Notes: generated by a model from the sequence alone, not told the origin. A stretch of DNA of 64,000 nt from Nitratireductor aestuarii (GCF_014641695.1 NZ_BMIF01000001.1:372001-436000), one strand, 5' to 3'. Positions 18,520 through 27,525 are shown, counted from the stretch's first letter. Made by a program: numbers and translations.

Positions 18520-19197
18520 CTACTGACCGTTGTCGAGCTCGCCATTTGCCTTGGCTTCCGCAACCTGCCGGATCGCATTTTCCAATACTTCCGGAGGCTG
18601 GGCGCCGGAGATCACGTAGCGGTTCTCAATCAGGAAGCACGGTACCCCAGAGATGCCCATGCGCTGCGCAGCGGTGATGGCTTCCAGCACTTCCTTGCGG
18701 TTCGTATCGGTACGCAGCAGCTCGCGGGCGTGGGCCGTGTTCATGCCGATCTCGCTGGCGATTGCGAGCAGCACTTCGTGGTCACCGATGTTGCGGCCTT
18801 CCTCGAAATAGCCGCGGAAGAGGGCGGCGACGAGCCGGGTCTGCGTCTCGGGGCTCAACGTACCGGCCCAGTAGATTATCCGGTGGGCGTCGAGCGTGTT
18901 CGGCGCAATCTTGATGGCGTCGAAGTTGAAGGCGATGCCCACGGCCTTGCCGAGTTCCTTCAGGCGATCATGAGCGGAATTGATCCGATCCACGCTGCCA
19001 AACTTGCCCAGCATGTATTCCTGGCGGTCGAGGCCAGCTGCCGGCACGGTAGGATCAAGCTGGAAGGGCCGCCAGTAAAGGCTGATGGCGTCCTGGCCCA
19101 GTTTGCTCCAGGCTTGAAGCAGGTTGCGCATCCCCAGATAGCACCAGGGACATACGACATCGGAAACGACATCGACTGTAACTGTTGTTGTGGTCAT
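18520..19197 (-). CDS. DsbA-family oxidoreductase, FrnE-like
   Basis: Thioredoxin-fold protein of 225 aa without a signal peptide, so cytoplasmic. The N-terminal beta strand leads into VVCPWCYLG, a CxxC motif typical of the FrnE / 2-hydroxychromene-2-carboxylate isomerase-like DsbA branch. A large helical insertion and the cis-proline segment GVPCFLIE near residue 175 complete the fold. Known relatives act as disulfide isomerases or oxidoreductases under oxidative stress. It is downstream of the solute-binding protein gene on the same strand, 86 bp apart, and ends at a strong terminator. Confidence 0.88.
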   Translation of the reverse strand: MTTTTVTVDVVSDVVCPWCYLGMRNLLQAWSKLGQDAISLYWRPFQLDPTVPAAGLDRQEYMLGKFGSVDRINSAHDRLKELGKAVGIAFNFDAIKIAPNTLDAHRIIYWAGTLSPETQTRLVAALFRGYFEEGRNIGDHEVLLAIASEIGMNTAHARELLRTDTNRKEVLEAITAAQRMGISGVPCFLIENRYVISGAQPPEVLENAIRQVAEAKANGELDNGQ

Positions 19198-19283
19198 GAT
19201 CCATCCTTACGGGTACGACTTGTCACAGTCGATATTTTTTTTAGTGCGCTAGGACCGCTTCCTAATCCTCTGCGTCAGCCGGG

Positions 19284-21092
19284 TTACTGCTTCCGCCACC
19301 AGGTCGAAAGGTCATACGCGTTGAGCGGGGCCTGCTCCGGGTGCTCCACATAGCTCCAGTAGGCCACCCACTTCTTCGGATTGTACTGCGTCGGGATCAC
19401 ATATGCGCCCGAAATGAGCAGGCGATCAAGGGCGCGCACAGCTGCGTCGTATTTCTCCTTGTCGCGGGCGTTGAGCATGGTCTCGATCATTGCGTCCACG
19501 GCGGGGTCAGCGACGCCAGCGAGATTGAAAGAGCCCTCAGCCTTCGCGGACTCCGAACCCCAGCGGTAGACCTGCTCCATGCCCGGTGACAGGGTGCCGG
19601 TGAAGCCGACGGCAGCAATGATCATGTCGAAATCGAAGGTCTGCTTGCGCTGCTGCAGCTGCGCGTCATCGAGCAGGCGGATCTGCAGACCGATGCCGAG
19701 CCTGCCGAGCATCCGCTGCAGGGCCGTCGCAACACGTTCCTGTTCTCCGCTTGCGATCAGCACTTCCATGGTGAAGGGATTGCCCTTGGGGTCCAGCAGC
19801 GTCTGGCCGTCGAGTGTGAAGCCCGCTTCCTGCAGGAGCGCCATTGCCTCGCGCATGTCGTCGCGATCGACCGGCTTGCCCTCCAGCTCGTCCTTGCCAT
19901 ACGTGCCGTCCATGACGTCAGGCGTCACACGGTCCGCATAGGGCGCAAGAAGCTTCTTCTCCTCCTCATCGGCCGGGCGGCCGAGGGCTGAGAGGTCGGA
20001 GCCCTGCCAGTAGCTCAGCGTGCGGCGGTAATCGCCGCCATAGACGTTCTTGTTCACCCAGGCGAAGTCGTAGAGCTTCGAAATGGCGCGGCGGACGCGC
20101 GGATCGGCGAATTTTTCGCGACGCGTGTTGAAGAAGAAACCGGAGACGGCCGGCGGAATGCGTTCTTCGAACGCCTTGACGGTGATGCGACCGTCATTGG
20201 CTGCCGGGAAGTCGAAATCACGCTCCACCATGACTGGGTCAAGGTCAAGCTGCACGGCGCAGAGACCCTTCTTGAAGGCCTCGAACTGCGAGTTGACGTT
20301 GAGGAAATATTCGATCGTGATGCGGTCATAGTTATGGAAGCCGCGCATCGAAGGCAGGTCCGCGCCCCAATAGTTTTCGTTCTTCCTGAACACGATCTTG
20401 CGGCCCGGATCGACGCTTTCGATCACATAGGGACCGCTGCCCACCACGGGCTTCAGCGTCGTCTGATCGAAGGTCTCCACATCGAAGGCATGCGCCGGGA
20501 TGATCGGCGTCAGCGCGACAATGAGCGGAAATTCCCGGTCCGCATCGTCATTGAACGTGAAGCGGACGCTACGGTCGCCCGTCTTCTCGATCTTCTCGAT
20601 CCGGCTCATGCGGGCAGAGTAGGGCGGACGGCCCTTGGCCGCGAAAGTCTCGAAACTGAAGATCACGTCTTCAGGCGTCACCGGCTTGCCATCCGACCAT
20701 TTCGCGTCCGGGTTCAACTTGAACTCGGCGAAGGTGCGGTCATCATCGATGTCGATGCTCGCGGCAAGATGTCCGTAGAGCGAGAAGGGTTCGGCCTGAT
20801 TGCGCCGCATCAGCGTTTCAAAAACGAGATTGCCGAAGATCGTATCGATGATTCCGCGCGCGGTCGTGCGCATGCTGCGCAGGATGAACGGGTTCAGGTT
20901 GTCGAAGGTGCCCACGACGCAATAGCTGATGTCGCCGCCCTTGCGCGCATCGGGGTTGGCATAGGGAAAGTGATCGAAATTTGCAGGCAGTTCCGGCGCC
21001 CCGTTCATCGCAATGCCATGGCTGGGTTCGGCTGCAACAGGCGCAATGACAGCCGCTGAAATCAACAGTGACAGAAGGCCGGTTCGGAGCAT
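19284..21092 (-). CDS. Extracellular solute-binding protein, family 5 (YejA-like)
   Basis: Periplasmic binding protein of about 602 aa for an ABC peptide importer, closest by eye to the YejA branch. A signal peptide (MLRTGLLSLLISAAVIAPVAAEP) is followed by HGIAMNGAPELPANFDHFPYANPDA and GTFDNLNPFI, typical of SBP family 5. ATG 21092 gives the cleaner signal peptide; an in-frame ATG at 21110 adds six residues. No permease or ATPase genes lie beside it, so it is an orphan that must partner with a transporter elsewhere. It is divergent from the ialB gene. Confidence 0.9.
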   Translation of the reverse strand: MLRTGLLSLLISAAVIAPVAAEPSHGIAMNGAPELPANFDHFPYANPDARKGGDISYCVVGTFDNLNPFILRSMRTTARGIIDTIFGNLVFETLMRRNQAEPFSLYGHLAASIDIDDDRTFAEFKLNPDAKWSDGKPVTPEDVIFSFETFAAKGRPPYSARMSRIEKIEKTGDRSVRFTFNDDADREFPLIVALTPIIPAHAFDVETFDQTTLKPVVGSGPYVIESVDPGRKIVFRKNENYWGADLPSMRGFHNYDRITIEYFLNVNSQFEAFKKGLCAVQLDLDPVMVERDFDFPAANDGRITVKAFEERIPPAVSGFFFNTRREKFADPRVRRAISKLYDFAWVNKNVYGGDYRRTLSYWQGSDLSALGRPADEEEKKLLAPYADRVTPDVMDGTYGKDELEGKPVDRDDMREAMALLQEAGFTLDGQTLLDPKGNPFTMEVLIASGEQERVATALQRMLGRLGIGLQIRLLDDAQLQQRKQTFDFDMIIAAVGFTGTLSPGMEQVYRWGSESAKAEGSFNLAGVADPAVDAMIETMLNARDKEKYDAAVRALDRLLISGAYVIPTQYNPKKWVAYWSYVEHPEQAPLNAYDLSTWWRKQ

Positions 21093-21326
21093 GTTAACTA
21101 TCTCTTTCATCTACGCGATTCGGGTGAGGCTCACCCACAATACAGCACGTCTGCAAGTGTTTTTGTGGCTTTCGGTACAGAGAGCGGGGCTCTTTTCAAA
21201 TGAGCACTGGATTTGCCACAGCAGGCATTGTAAACGGCCTTAAGCCTTGCTGTCGCCGCATTCAGAAGACAGTGAGCAACAATTCGCGGCCTTGCTGGCT
21301 GAAATTGGGGTAGGACAGGATTGGAA

Positions 21327-21956
21327 ATGATGAGCCTGAAAACGAATGCCCGCCGCACGGCGATGGTGCTCCTCGGCGTGTTTGGCGCCGCCGTAGCTGG
21401 ATCCGGTACGGCCGTTGCACAGCAACAGCAACCACAGCTTCCGGACGGCTGGTTCAAGGCCTGCACCAAGCAGGATGACGTTGACATCTGCAACGTGCAG
21501 TACATGGCGCGTGCGGATACCGGCCAGCTTCTTTCCGCGGTCAACCTCATCGAGGTGAAGGGCAAGGTCAATCGCCGCCTGGTGCAGATCGTTGTTCCGA
21601 CCAGCCGCCTGATTCCGCCCGGCATCGGCATGCAGATCAACGGCGGTGCGGCCAAGAAGATCGACTACGCGATCTGCCTGCCGGATCGCTGCCTGGCCGA
21701 AACCCAGCTGACGGATGAACTGGTTACCCAGCTCAAGAAGGGCTCGGAACTCACGCTGACGTCCGTGAATTTCCAGAATCAGCCGAACCCGATCAAGATC
21801 ACGCTGTCCGGCTTTACCGCTGCTTATGACGGCGAGCCGCTCCGTCAGGACGACCTGAACGAGCGCCAGCAGAAGCTGGAAGAGTTCGTGAGCAAGAACA
21901 ACGAAGAGTTCGCTCAGAAGCTGAAGCAGGCTCAGGAACGCGCCAAGGCTCAGTAA
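21327..21956 (+). CDS. Invasion-associated locus B (IalB) family protein
   Basis: Exported protein of 209 aa with a signal peptide ending near AVAQQQQPQ. The mature region has the IalB family layout: GWFKACTKQDDVDICNV with a first cysteine pair and YAICLPDRCLAE with a second, suggesting two disulfides, followed by a basic beta-rich region and a charged helical C-terminus. IalB was named in Bartonella, but homologues are ordinary envelope proteins across Rhizobiales, so no virulence role follows. ATG 21327 is favoured over TTG 21321 because AGGACAGGA lies at proper distance. A strong terminator follows at once. Confidence 0.85.
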   Translation: MMSLKTNARRTAMVLLGVFGAAVAGSGTAVAQQQQPQLPDGWFKACTKQDDVDICNVQYMARADTGQLLSAVNLIEVKGKVNRRLVQIVVPTSRLIPPGIGMQINGGAAKKIDYAICLPDRCLAETQLTDELVTQLKKGSELTLTSVNFQNQPNPIKITLSGFTAAYDGEPLRQDDLNERQQKLEEFVSKNNEEFAQKLKQAQERAKAQ

Positions 21957-21986
21957 AGAGCGTCGGTGGCTTCAGACAAAATATCG

Positions 21987-22009
21987 AAGGGCCCGCGAGG
22001 GCCCTTTTT
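21987..22009 (+). terminator. Rho-independent terminator after the ialB gene
   Basis: An 8-bp perfect stem AAGGGCCC/GGGCCCTT with a GCGA tetraloop is followed by a run of T residues. It begins 30 bp beyond the ialB stop. The symmetric A/T flanks may also let it serve hspQ from the other side, although that gene ends further right. Confidence 0.88.
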
Positions 22010-22054
22010 CGTATGTCCAGTTCTTTGCGAAACTGTTTGGGCTTGACCGCTGGC

Positions 22055-22387
22055 TCAGTGCCGCAGGCGCGGATGCTGCTTGTAGCGGCCGTCGTCGGTC
22101 TGGACGAATATTTCTGACAATTGCGGATGACGAAGCGGAACGTCGGAATCGTCACTCAACAGGTTTTGCTCGGAGACATAGGCGATGTACTCCGTCTCTT
22201 CGTTTTCCGCGAGCAGATGGTAGAAGGGCTGGTTCTTCGCAGGGCGAGATTCTGGCGGGATGGCCTGATACCACTCCTCGGTGTTGTTGAACTCGGGGTC
22301 CACATCGAAGATGACCCCCCTGAACGGCAGGATGCGGTGCCGGACAATCTCGCCGATCGAAAATTTAGCTGTCTTGATGTTTTTCAT
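22055..22387 (-). CDS. hspQ: Heat shock protein HspQ
   Basis: Small cytoplasmic protein of 110 aa. HspQ binds hemimethylated DNA in vitro and in enterobacteria acts as a specificity enhancer for the Lon protease. The whole-length family pattern is visible: AKFSIGEIVRHRILPFRGVIFDVDPEF near the start, then NQPFYHLLAENEETEYIAYVSEQNL. The start is followed by MKNIKTAKFS, the family N-terminus. It stands alone on the minus strand between ialB and the UbiH-type gene. Confidence 0.93.
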   Translation of the reverse strand: MKNIKTAKFSIGEIVRHRILPFRGVIFDVDPEFNNTEEWYQAIPPESRPAKNQPFYHLLAENEETEYIAYVSEQNLLSDDSDVPLRHPQLSEIFVQTDDGRYKQHPRLRH

Positions 22388-22531
22388 TGTTCCAGCCTTG
22401 ATCAGATCCCTTCCGTCCTCGTTGAAGGAAACGATCTATTTCTTTGATATTCCACAGATCTAACGAAAAAAGGCTTCCCAGGTTTCCTAGAACTGCTCAA
22501 GCAACAATACTCCGGACCAGATTCCCTCCAC

Positions 22532-23746
22532 TTACGATACCACACGGCGCAGTCTGGTGGGCAGAAATGCAGAAAAGCCGCTGCCGGGGCTCATACCTTC
22601 GCGCATGAAGAAGGCCCGCAGCATCGGAACGGAATCGAGCATGGTTAGTCCCGCGCTGCGCATCAGCTGCAACGGCAGGAAAGACGACAGAAGCGATGTG
22701 TTGACGATGTTGACGGCGCTTGAGCGAGCAACAATGTCGGGTCTGCGCTTGGCGTTGAAGGCGCTGAGCGCAGCGTCGCTGCCTGGGTCCTGCGCGTATT
22801 TCGAGATGACGTCGACCAGGTCCTTCACATCGCGCATGCCGAGGTTGAGGCCCTGTGCGGTGATTGGCGGGAAGACGTGTGCAGCCTCCCCGATAAGCGC
22901 GATGCGGCGCGCTGCAAAGGCGGTCGGCTGGATGAAGGTAAGCGGATAGACCTGCCGGCCGGGTTCGACGGTCACCTTGCCGAGATAGGATTGCTGGCGC
23001 TCTTCAAGGCGCCGCGAAAGGGTCTCGTCATCGAGTGCGGCCAGCGGCTCGGCTTCCTCTGGTCGCATCACCCAGACAAGACTGGAGCGGTAACCGCCCG
23101 GAAGCGGAACCTGCGTGCAGGGGCCCATTTCTGTGTGGAGCTCGGTGGAAACGAAACCATGGTGGCGTACATGGCCGAAGTTCAGCACCAGCGCGCTCTG
23201 TGGCAGGCTCTTGGTGCGCACTGAAATGCCGGCCGCATCACGGGCGAGCGAATTGCGTCCGTCGGCAGCGACGGCAAAATCGGCGGTAATTTCGCGGTCG
23301 TCGTTGAGCCTGATCTCGACGCGATTCGGATGGGTGCTCCAGTCGCTCACCATCTGCTTGTGCCAGGTGACGAGCGGCGAGGAAGCAACATCTGCCCCGA
23401 GGATTGAATTCAGCGATGCGTTCGGGATGTTGAGGCCAAAGAACTCTTCGTCAATCTCGCTCGCGCGGAAGGAAACGGTGGGGCTGCGGATCAGCCGCGT
23501 CGTGGCGTCCACGATCCGCATTGTGGTGAGCGGTGCGGAGATCGCGCGCAATTCTTCACCAACGCCGAGGCGGTCCAGGAACTCGATGGCCGGCCGCATG
23601 AGCGCCGTTGTCCGGCGATCATCCTGGCGGGGCTCGGGCCCGACGAGGGTGACGGCCTGTCCAAGCTGGCTTACGGCAAGTGCCGCTGCAAGGCCTGCGG
23701 GGCCTGTGCCGACAATGACGATTGTGCTGTGTTCTGATGCGCTCAC
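22532..23746 (-). CDS. UbiH/UbiF-family FAD-dependent hydroxylase
   Basis: Class A flavoprotein monooxygenase of 404 aa, likely a ubiquinone biosynthesis ring hydroxylase at the inner membrane. The N-terminal Rossmann motif VIVGTGPAGLAAALAVSQLG binds ADP, the DG-type motif is AADGRNSLAR near residue 170, and the second FAD motif reads ALIGEAAHVFPP near residue 290, with a glutamate where GDAAH is usual. Which ring position is hydroxylated (UbiH, UbiF, UbiI or UbiL type) cannot be told by eye. It is divergent from pcs. Confidence 0.88.
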   Translation of the reverse strand: MSASEHSTIVIVGTGPAGLAAALAVSQLGQAVTLVGPEPRQDDRRTTALMRPAIEFLDRLGVGEELRAISAPLTTMRIVDATTRLIRSPTVSFRASEIDEEFFGLNIPNASLNSILGADVASSPLVTWHKQMVSDWSTHPNRVEIRLNDDREITADFAVAADGRNSLARDAAGISVRTKSLPQSALVLNFGHVRHHGFVSTELHTEMGPCTQVPLPGGYRSSLVWVMRPEEAEPLAALDDETLSRRLEERQQSYLGKVTVEPGRQVYPLTFIQPTAFAARRIALIGEAAHVFPPITAQGLNLGMRDVKDLVDVISKYAQDPGSDAALSAFNAKRRPDIVARSSAVNIVNTSLLSSFLPLQLMRSAGLTMLDSVPMLRAFFMREGMSPGSGFSAFLPTRLRRVVS

Positions 23747-23978
23747 GATATGACCCGTATTGTCTCAGACTGCTGATATAGCAATCTGTTGACAGTGTTC
23801 AAACATTAGCCACGCGTCAAAGCCGCACGGAAGGGCGCGGATTAACACCGGAAAGACTTATTCACATGAACCTAAGGCTGACCGGGACAAGAGTGCATGC
23901 TATGGACGGAGCGACTGCAGAGATGGCGCCGGAAGATTCAGGCATGAGTAAGACGTACCGACTAGAACGCAAGGCAAC

Positions 23979-24728
23979 ATGCACAGAGATCGCAACGGCG
24001 TCCCGATGAAAAGGAAAAAGGTAACCGCTCCCCAGGCCAAGGCCTTTTCGGTCCACCTTCTGACGGCCTCTGGCTCGTTTCTGGCCTTCGCCTCGCTCGT
24101 GGCGGCGAGCGAGATGCAGTGGACTGCCATGTGGTGGTGGCTGGGGCTCGCGCTGTTCGTTGATGGCATTGACGGGCCGATCGCCCGTAAGCTCGAGGTC
24201 AAGGAGGTATTGCCGAACTGGTCCGGCGAACTCCTCGACAACATCGTCGACTACGTGACCTACGTGCTCATTCCAGCCTTTGCGCTCTATCAGAGCGGGT
24301 TTATGGGAGAGGGGCTGTCGTTTCTGTCGGCCGCCATCATTGTCGTGACCAGCGCGATCTACTATGCCGACACGGGCATGAAGACCAAGGAGAACTTCTT
24401 CAAGGGATTCCCCGTCGTCTGGAACATGGTGGTCTTCACCCTGTTTGTGATTGGCGTGGGTGAATACACAGCCTTTGCGGTCGTGCTGATTGCGGCGGTC
24501 TTCACGTTCCTGCCGATCCACTTCCTGCATCCTGTGCGCGTCGTGCGGCTGCGCCCGCTCAACCTCGCTGTGTTCTTCGCCTGGTGCTGTTTCGGTATTA
24601 TGGCGCTGCTTCAAGGCATGAACGCGGACGATTGGGTGCGCTACGGGATCGGCGCGACGGGCATTTACTTGTTCTGCATTGGCGGGGTGCTGCAAGCCCT
24701 GCCTCAACTTGGACGGAGGAGGAGTTAA
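23979..24728 (+). CDS. pcs: Phosphatidylcholine synthase Pcs
   Basis: Integral membrane CDP-alcohol phosphatidyltransferase that makes phosphatidylcholine directly from CDP-diacylglycerol and choline, a pathway known in rhizobia, Brucella and Agrobacterium. The catalytic signature DGPIAR...GELLDNIVD lies at about residues 65-94, with the spacing longer than in generic CDP-alcohol transferases, as in other Pcs proteins. About eight hydrophobic spans are visible. The start is uncertain: ATG 23979 or ATG 24006 (MKRKKVTAP); neither has a strong ribosome site. The downstream quinone oxidoreductase begins 2 bases after its stop, so they are co-transcribed. Confidence 0.93.
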   Translation: MHRDRNGVPMKRKKVTAPQAKAFSVHLLTASGSFLAFASLVAASEMQWTAMWWWLGLALFVDGIDGPIARKLEVKEVLPNWSGELLDNIVDYVTYVLIPAFALYQSGFMGEGLSFLSAAIIVVTSAIYYADTGMKTKENFFKGFPVVWNMVVFTLFVIGVGEYTAFAVVLIAAVFTFLPIHFLHPVRVVRLRPLNLAVFFAWCCFGIMALLQGMNADDWVRYGIGATGIYLFCIGGVLQALPQLGRRRS

Positions 24729-24730
24729 GC

Positions 24731-25705
24731 ATGGTGAAGGCAATCCGCATGACGGAGACCGGTGGACCGGAGGTTCTGCAGCTGGTTGAGGTGGAACAGC
24801 AGAAGCCGGGTCCGGGGGAGGTGCTGATTGAGCAGAAGGCGATCGGCCTCAACTTCATCGACATCTACATGCGGTCGGGTCTTTACCCGGTAAACCTGCC
24901 GTTCACGCCGGGCAGTGAAGGCGCTGGCGTGGTGCTGGAAGTGGGCGAGGGCGTCGAGATCTTCAAGCCGGGTGACCGGGTGGCTTATTGCGCGGGCAAT
25001 GGCGGCGCCTATTCCGAGCAACGCGTGATCAATGCCGGCAAGGTAGTCCACGTCCCCGACAACATTTCCTTCGAACAGGCTGCCGCGATGATCCTCAAGG
25101 GATTGACGGCGTGGTTCCTGCTCCGTCGCACCTATCGCGTCCAGCCGGGCGACACGATCCTCTATCACGCGGCCGCAGGCGGTGTCGGGCTTCTCTTTGG
25201 CCAGTGGGCCAATCATCTGGGCGCGACGGTCATTGGAACGGCCGGTTCGCCGGAGAAGATGGAGCTCGCCAAAGCCCATGGCTTCCACCACGTGATCAAC
25301 TACCGCGAAGAGAACTTCGTCGAGCGAGTGCGCGAGATCACCGGTGGCAAGATGTGCAACGTGGTCTACGATTCCGTCGGCAAGGACACGTTCCCCGGAT
25401 CGCTCGATTGCTTGCGCCCGCTCGGCATGTTCGTGAGCTTCGGCCAGTCTTCCGGCGTGGTGCCACCCTTCAGTGTCAGCCTGTTGCAGCAGAAGGGCTC
25501 CCTCTTTGTAACTCGCCCGGTACTGTTCCACTACATCGCAGATCGCGAAGCCCTGGATACGGCTGCAGGCGAGCTGTTCGACGTGGTCGGGAAGGGCATC
25601 GTCAAGGTTGTGGTCAACCAGCAGTATAAACTGGCGGATGCGGGCAAGGCGCAGGATGACCTGGCTCAGCGGCGTACGTCGGGCACTACCATTCTCATAC
25701 CGTGA
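24731..25705 (+). CDS. NADPH:quinone oxidoreductase (zeta-crystallin-like)
   Basis: Zinc-free medium-chain dehydrogenase/reductase of 324 aa that reduces quinones with NADPH. The N-terminal GroES-like fold shows GLNFIDIYMRSGLYP and FTPGSEGAGVV; the Rossmann domain has ILYHAAAGGVGLLFGQWA near residue 145. Catalytic-zinc cysteines are absent, as expected for QOR. ATG 24731 follows GGAGGAGG and sits directly behind the pcs stop. A hairpin lies downstream. The link with pcs seems positional rather than metabolic. Confidence 0.92.
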   Translation: MVKAIRMTETGGPEVLQLVEVEQQKPGPGEVLIEQKAIGLNFIDIYMRSGLYPVNLPFTPGSEGAGVVLEVGEGVEIFKPGDRVAYCAGNGGAYSEQRVINAGKVVHVPDNISFEQAAAMILKGLTAWFLLRRTYRVQPGDTILYHAAAGGVGLLFGQWANHLGATVIGTAGSPEKMELAKAHGFHHVINYREENFVERVREITGGKMCNVVYDSVGKDTFPGSLDCLRPLGMFVSFGQSSGVVPPFSVSLLQQKGSLFVTRPVLFHYIADREALDTAAGELFDVVGKGIVKVVVNQQYKLADAGKAQDDLAQRRTSGTTILIP

Positions 25706-25719
25706 TAACACCGTAACTC

Positions 25720-25754
25720 AGAGGCTACTGACAATCAGTTGTCAGTAGCTCTTT
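25720..25754 (+). terminator. Probable terminator after the quinone oxidoreductase gene
   Basis: CTACTGACAA and TTGTCAGTAG form a 10-bp stem with a TCAG loop, extended by AGAG/CTCT across a one-base bulge. A short T-rich tail (CTCTTT) follows. Because the hairpin covers the start of the longer open frame beginning at 25739, it supports ATG 25787 as the real start of the next gene. Confidence 0.65.
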
Positions 25755-25786
25755 GCTATATTGGGCATGAAGCAACGGAGGTGCTT

Positions 25787-26428
25787 ATGCTCAAGTTTTA
25801 CCACTCGCCCTGGTCGCGTTCTTTCGCCATTTTCTGGTTGCTGGAAGAGCTGGGTGTTCCCTACGAGATGGAGATCGTGAACATCCGCGGGACCGTTCCG
25901 GATGATTATCGGGCCATCCAGCCGAGCAAGAAGGTGCCCGCCATCGTCCATGATGGCAAGGTGGTCACCGAGCGGGCCGCAATCACACTCTACCTGGGCG
26001 AGACGTTCAACGAGAAGGGGCTGGCCCCGGCACCGGGCGACAGCGACCGTGCGGCTTACATCACCCAGCTCGTCTATCACGACTCCGTCTTTGATCCGGC
26101 GATCTGCGCCCGGGCACACAAGCTGCAGTATGTCAGCAACGACTATCCGTTCGGCACGTTCGAGGACATGCTTGCCCATGTGGAACGGGTTTTCACCGAA
26201 CGCCCCTTCGCGGCGGGTGACCGGTTCACATTAGCCGACGTTATCTGGGGTACAGGCATCAATTACACGATGAATGTGCTGGGGGCGCTGCCGCGTCTCG
26301 CTGTCTTCGAAGAGTATCTGAAGCGCGTAGTCGACCGGCCATCCTTCGAGGCTACGATGGCCAAGGAGAGCGAACTGGTCGCGAAAGATCCTGCGCTTCT
26401 GGAATTCATCAGGCAGTCAGGAGGCTGA
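25787..26428 (+). CDS. Glutathione S-transferase family protein
   Basis: Cytoplasmic protein of 213 aa with an N-terminal thioredoxin-like domain (MLKFYHSPWSRSFAIFWLLEELG, with VPAIVHDGKVVTERAAITLYL supplying the glutathione-binding cis-proline and ES/ER-type motif) and an all-helical C-terminal domain containing FTLADV. The motif order is that of beta/theta-like bacterial GSTs. ATG 25787 has CGGAGG seven bases upstream. The substrate cannot be predicted. It is convergent with the small basic protein gene at 26445. Confidence 0.9.
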   Translation: MLKFYHSPWSRSFAIFWLLEELGVPYEMEIVNIRGTVPDDYRAIQPSKKVPAIVHDGKVVTERAAITLYLGETFNEKGLAPAPGDSDRAAYITQLVYHDSVFDPAICARAHKLQYVSNDYPFGTFEDMLAHVERVFTERPFAAGDRFTLADVIWGTGINYTMNVLGALPRLAVFEEYLKRVVDRPSFEATMAKESELVAKDPALLEFIRQSGG

Positions 26429-26444
26429 TCGCCAATGGTCGCCG

Positions 26445-26660
26445 CTACTTCTTTTTCTTCGTTCCGGAACTTGTTGCCTTCTGAGCGCGCTCGGCTGCTT
26501 CCTTCTGCAGCCGCAGCGTCCGCAAGCGTTCGGTCTTCTTGTCGCGCAATGCGGCCTCGCTGTCGACGATCGTACGAAAAGCTTCGTCGGTCGCCTTCGC
26601 TTTTCGTTCCATGCGGGATAAATTCACTTCAGTGGCTGGCTGACGTGCAGTTCCTGACAT
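26445..26660 (-). CDS. Small lysine-rich hypothetical protein
   Basis: Protein of 71 aa, very basic and helical, ending in GTKKKK, with many lysine and arginine residues and a central MERKAKATDEAFRTIVDSEA. On its strand AGGAAGAGAG precedes the ATG at good spacing, which supports it as real. There is no membrane segment or known motif. It might bind nucleic acid, but that is a guess from charge alone. It lies between the convergent GST gene and the divergent PagL gene. Confidence 0.62.
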   Translation of the reverse strand: MSGTARQPATEVNLSRMERKAKATDEAFRTIVDSEAALRDKKTERLRTLRLQKEAAERAQKATSSGTKKKK

Positions 26661-26839
26661 TCACACTCTCTTCCTGGCCAACGGATTTCACTGCACGACA
26701 TGAGGCCAGGCAGAGATAGTTACATCGGCCACTCGCAGAACTTTTGATACAATTTATTGTTCCATTCTATTTTCGTTAACTATAGATTATGTTGAGAATC
26801 AAAGTGGTATTCGATAAAGTTTTGAATGTGGAGGCGTCC

Positions 26840-27415
26840 TTGGGGGGGAAGTTTTTCATAGCCTTCAGTGCTGCGCTGATCATTGGTTGCAACGCGGCGG
26901 CTGCTGAATCCTTGTTGGACGGAGAATTTTTGCGGCCAGGCGTTCATGCCGACTTCAATGAAGTCCGTTTTGGCGTCATGGCCTATGACCGGGGCTTGTT
27001 TTCGAACGACGTATTTAGCGGTGTCGTCGTCAATGGCGAGATGGTATTTGCCGCGCCGGAGGCACTGAAACCCTTTGGTGCGCCGCGACCCTATCTGGGA
27101 TTTGACGCGACGATCGCTGATGACCCGGTTCACTTTGTCTATGGCGGGTTGAACTGGGACTTCAGGCTGACGGACAAGTTCTATCTGTCCGGCAGTGTGG
27201 GCGGCGCGATCAACTCAGCCGAAAACCTGAAGAATCCCACTGCCTACAAGGCGCTCGGCTGTCGGCTCTCTTTCCACCTCGGCGCTGCTATCGGCTACGA
27301 CGTGACGGAGAACTTCACGATCCAGGCCTATACGGATCATTTTTCCAACGGAAATATTTGCGATCCGAACAATGGCGCCGAGGCCTCGGGCGTACGCATC
27401 GGCTACCGCTTCTGA
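26840..27415 (+). CDS. Lipid A 3-O-deacylase, PagL family
   Basis: Outer-membrane beta-barrel acyl hydrolase that removes the 3-O acyl chain of lipid A. The active-site signature DHFSNG (His-Ser pair) lies close to the C-terminus and is preceded by the tight-turn barrel strands YLGFDATIA, FVYGGLNWDF and FYLSGSVGGAIN; the last residue is an aromatic (GYRF), as in many barrels. I favour the TTG start at 26840 because GGAGG sits five bases before it and the protein then begins with a clean signal peptide (MGGKFFIAFSAALIIG...AAAAES). ATG 26789 is in frame but has no ribosome site. Mature length fits PagL. Confidence 0.82.
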   Translation: MGGKFFIAFSAALIIGCNAAAAESLLDGEFLRPGVHADFNEVRFGVMAYDRGLFSNDVFSGVVVNGEMVFAAPEALKPFGAPRPYLGFDATIADDPVHFVYGGLNWDFRLTDKFYLSGSVGGAINSAENLKNPTAYKALGCRLSFHLGAAIGYDVTENFTIQAYTDHFSNGNICDPNNGAEASGVRIGYRF

Positions 27416-27480
27416 CCAAGGACGGAAGGCAGCGTCCAACAGGTGCTGCCTCCACGGTTTTCTGAAGTTCAGCCGCTGTG

Positions 27481-27524
27481 GGCTCTTCCAGAAAGGGTGT
27501 GACCGTTTTCCCTTCCGGAACTGG
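27481..27524. repeat. Diverged solitary copy of the 44-base palindromic repeat
   Basis: TTCCAG, then AAAGGGTGTGACCG, TTTTCC and CCGGAACTG occur in the same order and spacing as in the four-copy array at 35444-35658, with several substitutions. It sits between the PagL gene and the stop of the convergent small lipoprotein. It looks like an old, isolated copy of the same rhizobial intergenic palindrome. Confidence 0.6.
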
Positions 27525-27525
27525 T

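Noticed and set aside
25739-25786. N-terminal extension of the GST gene
   Set aside because: It would start inside a terminator stem; ATG 25787 has a good ribosome site and gives the usual GST N-terminus.
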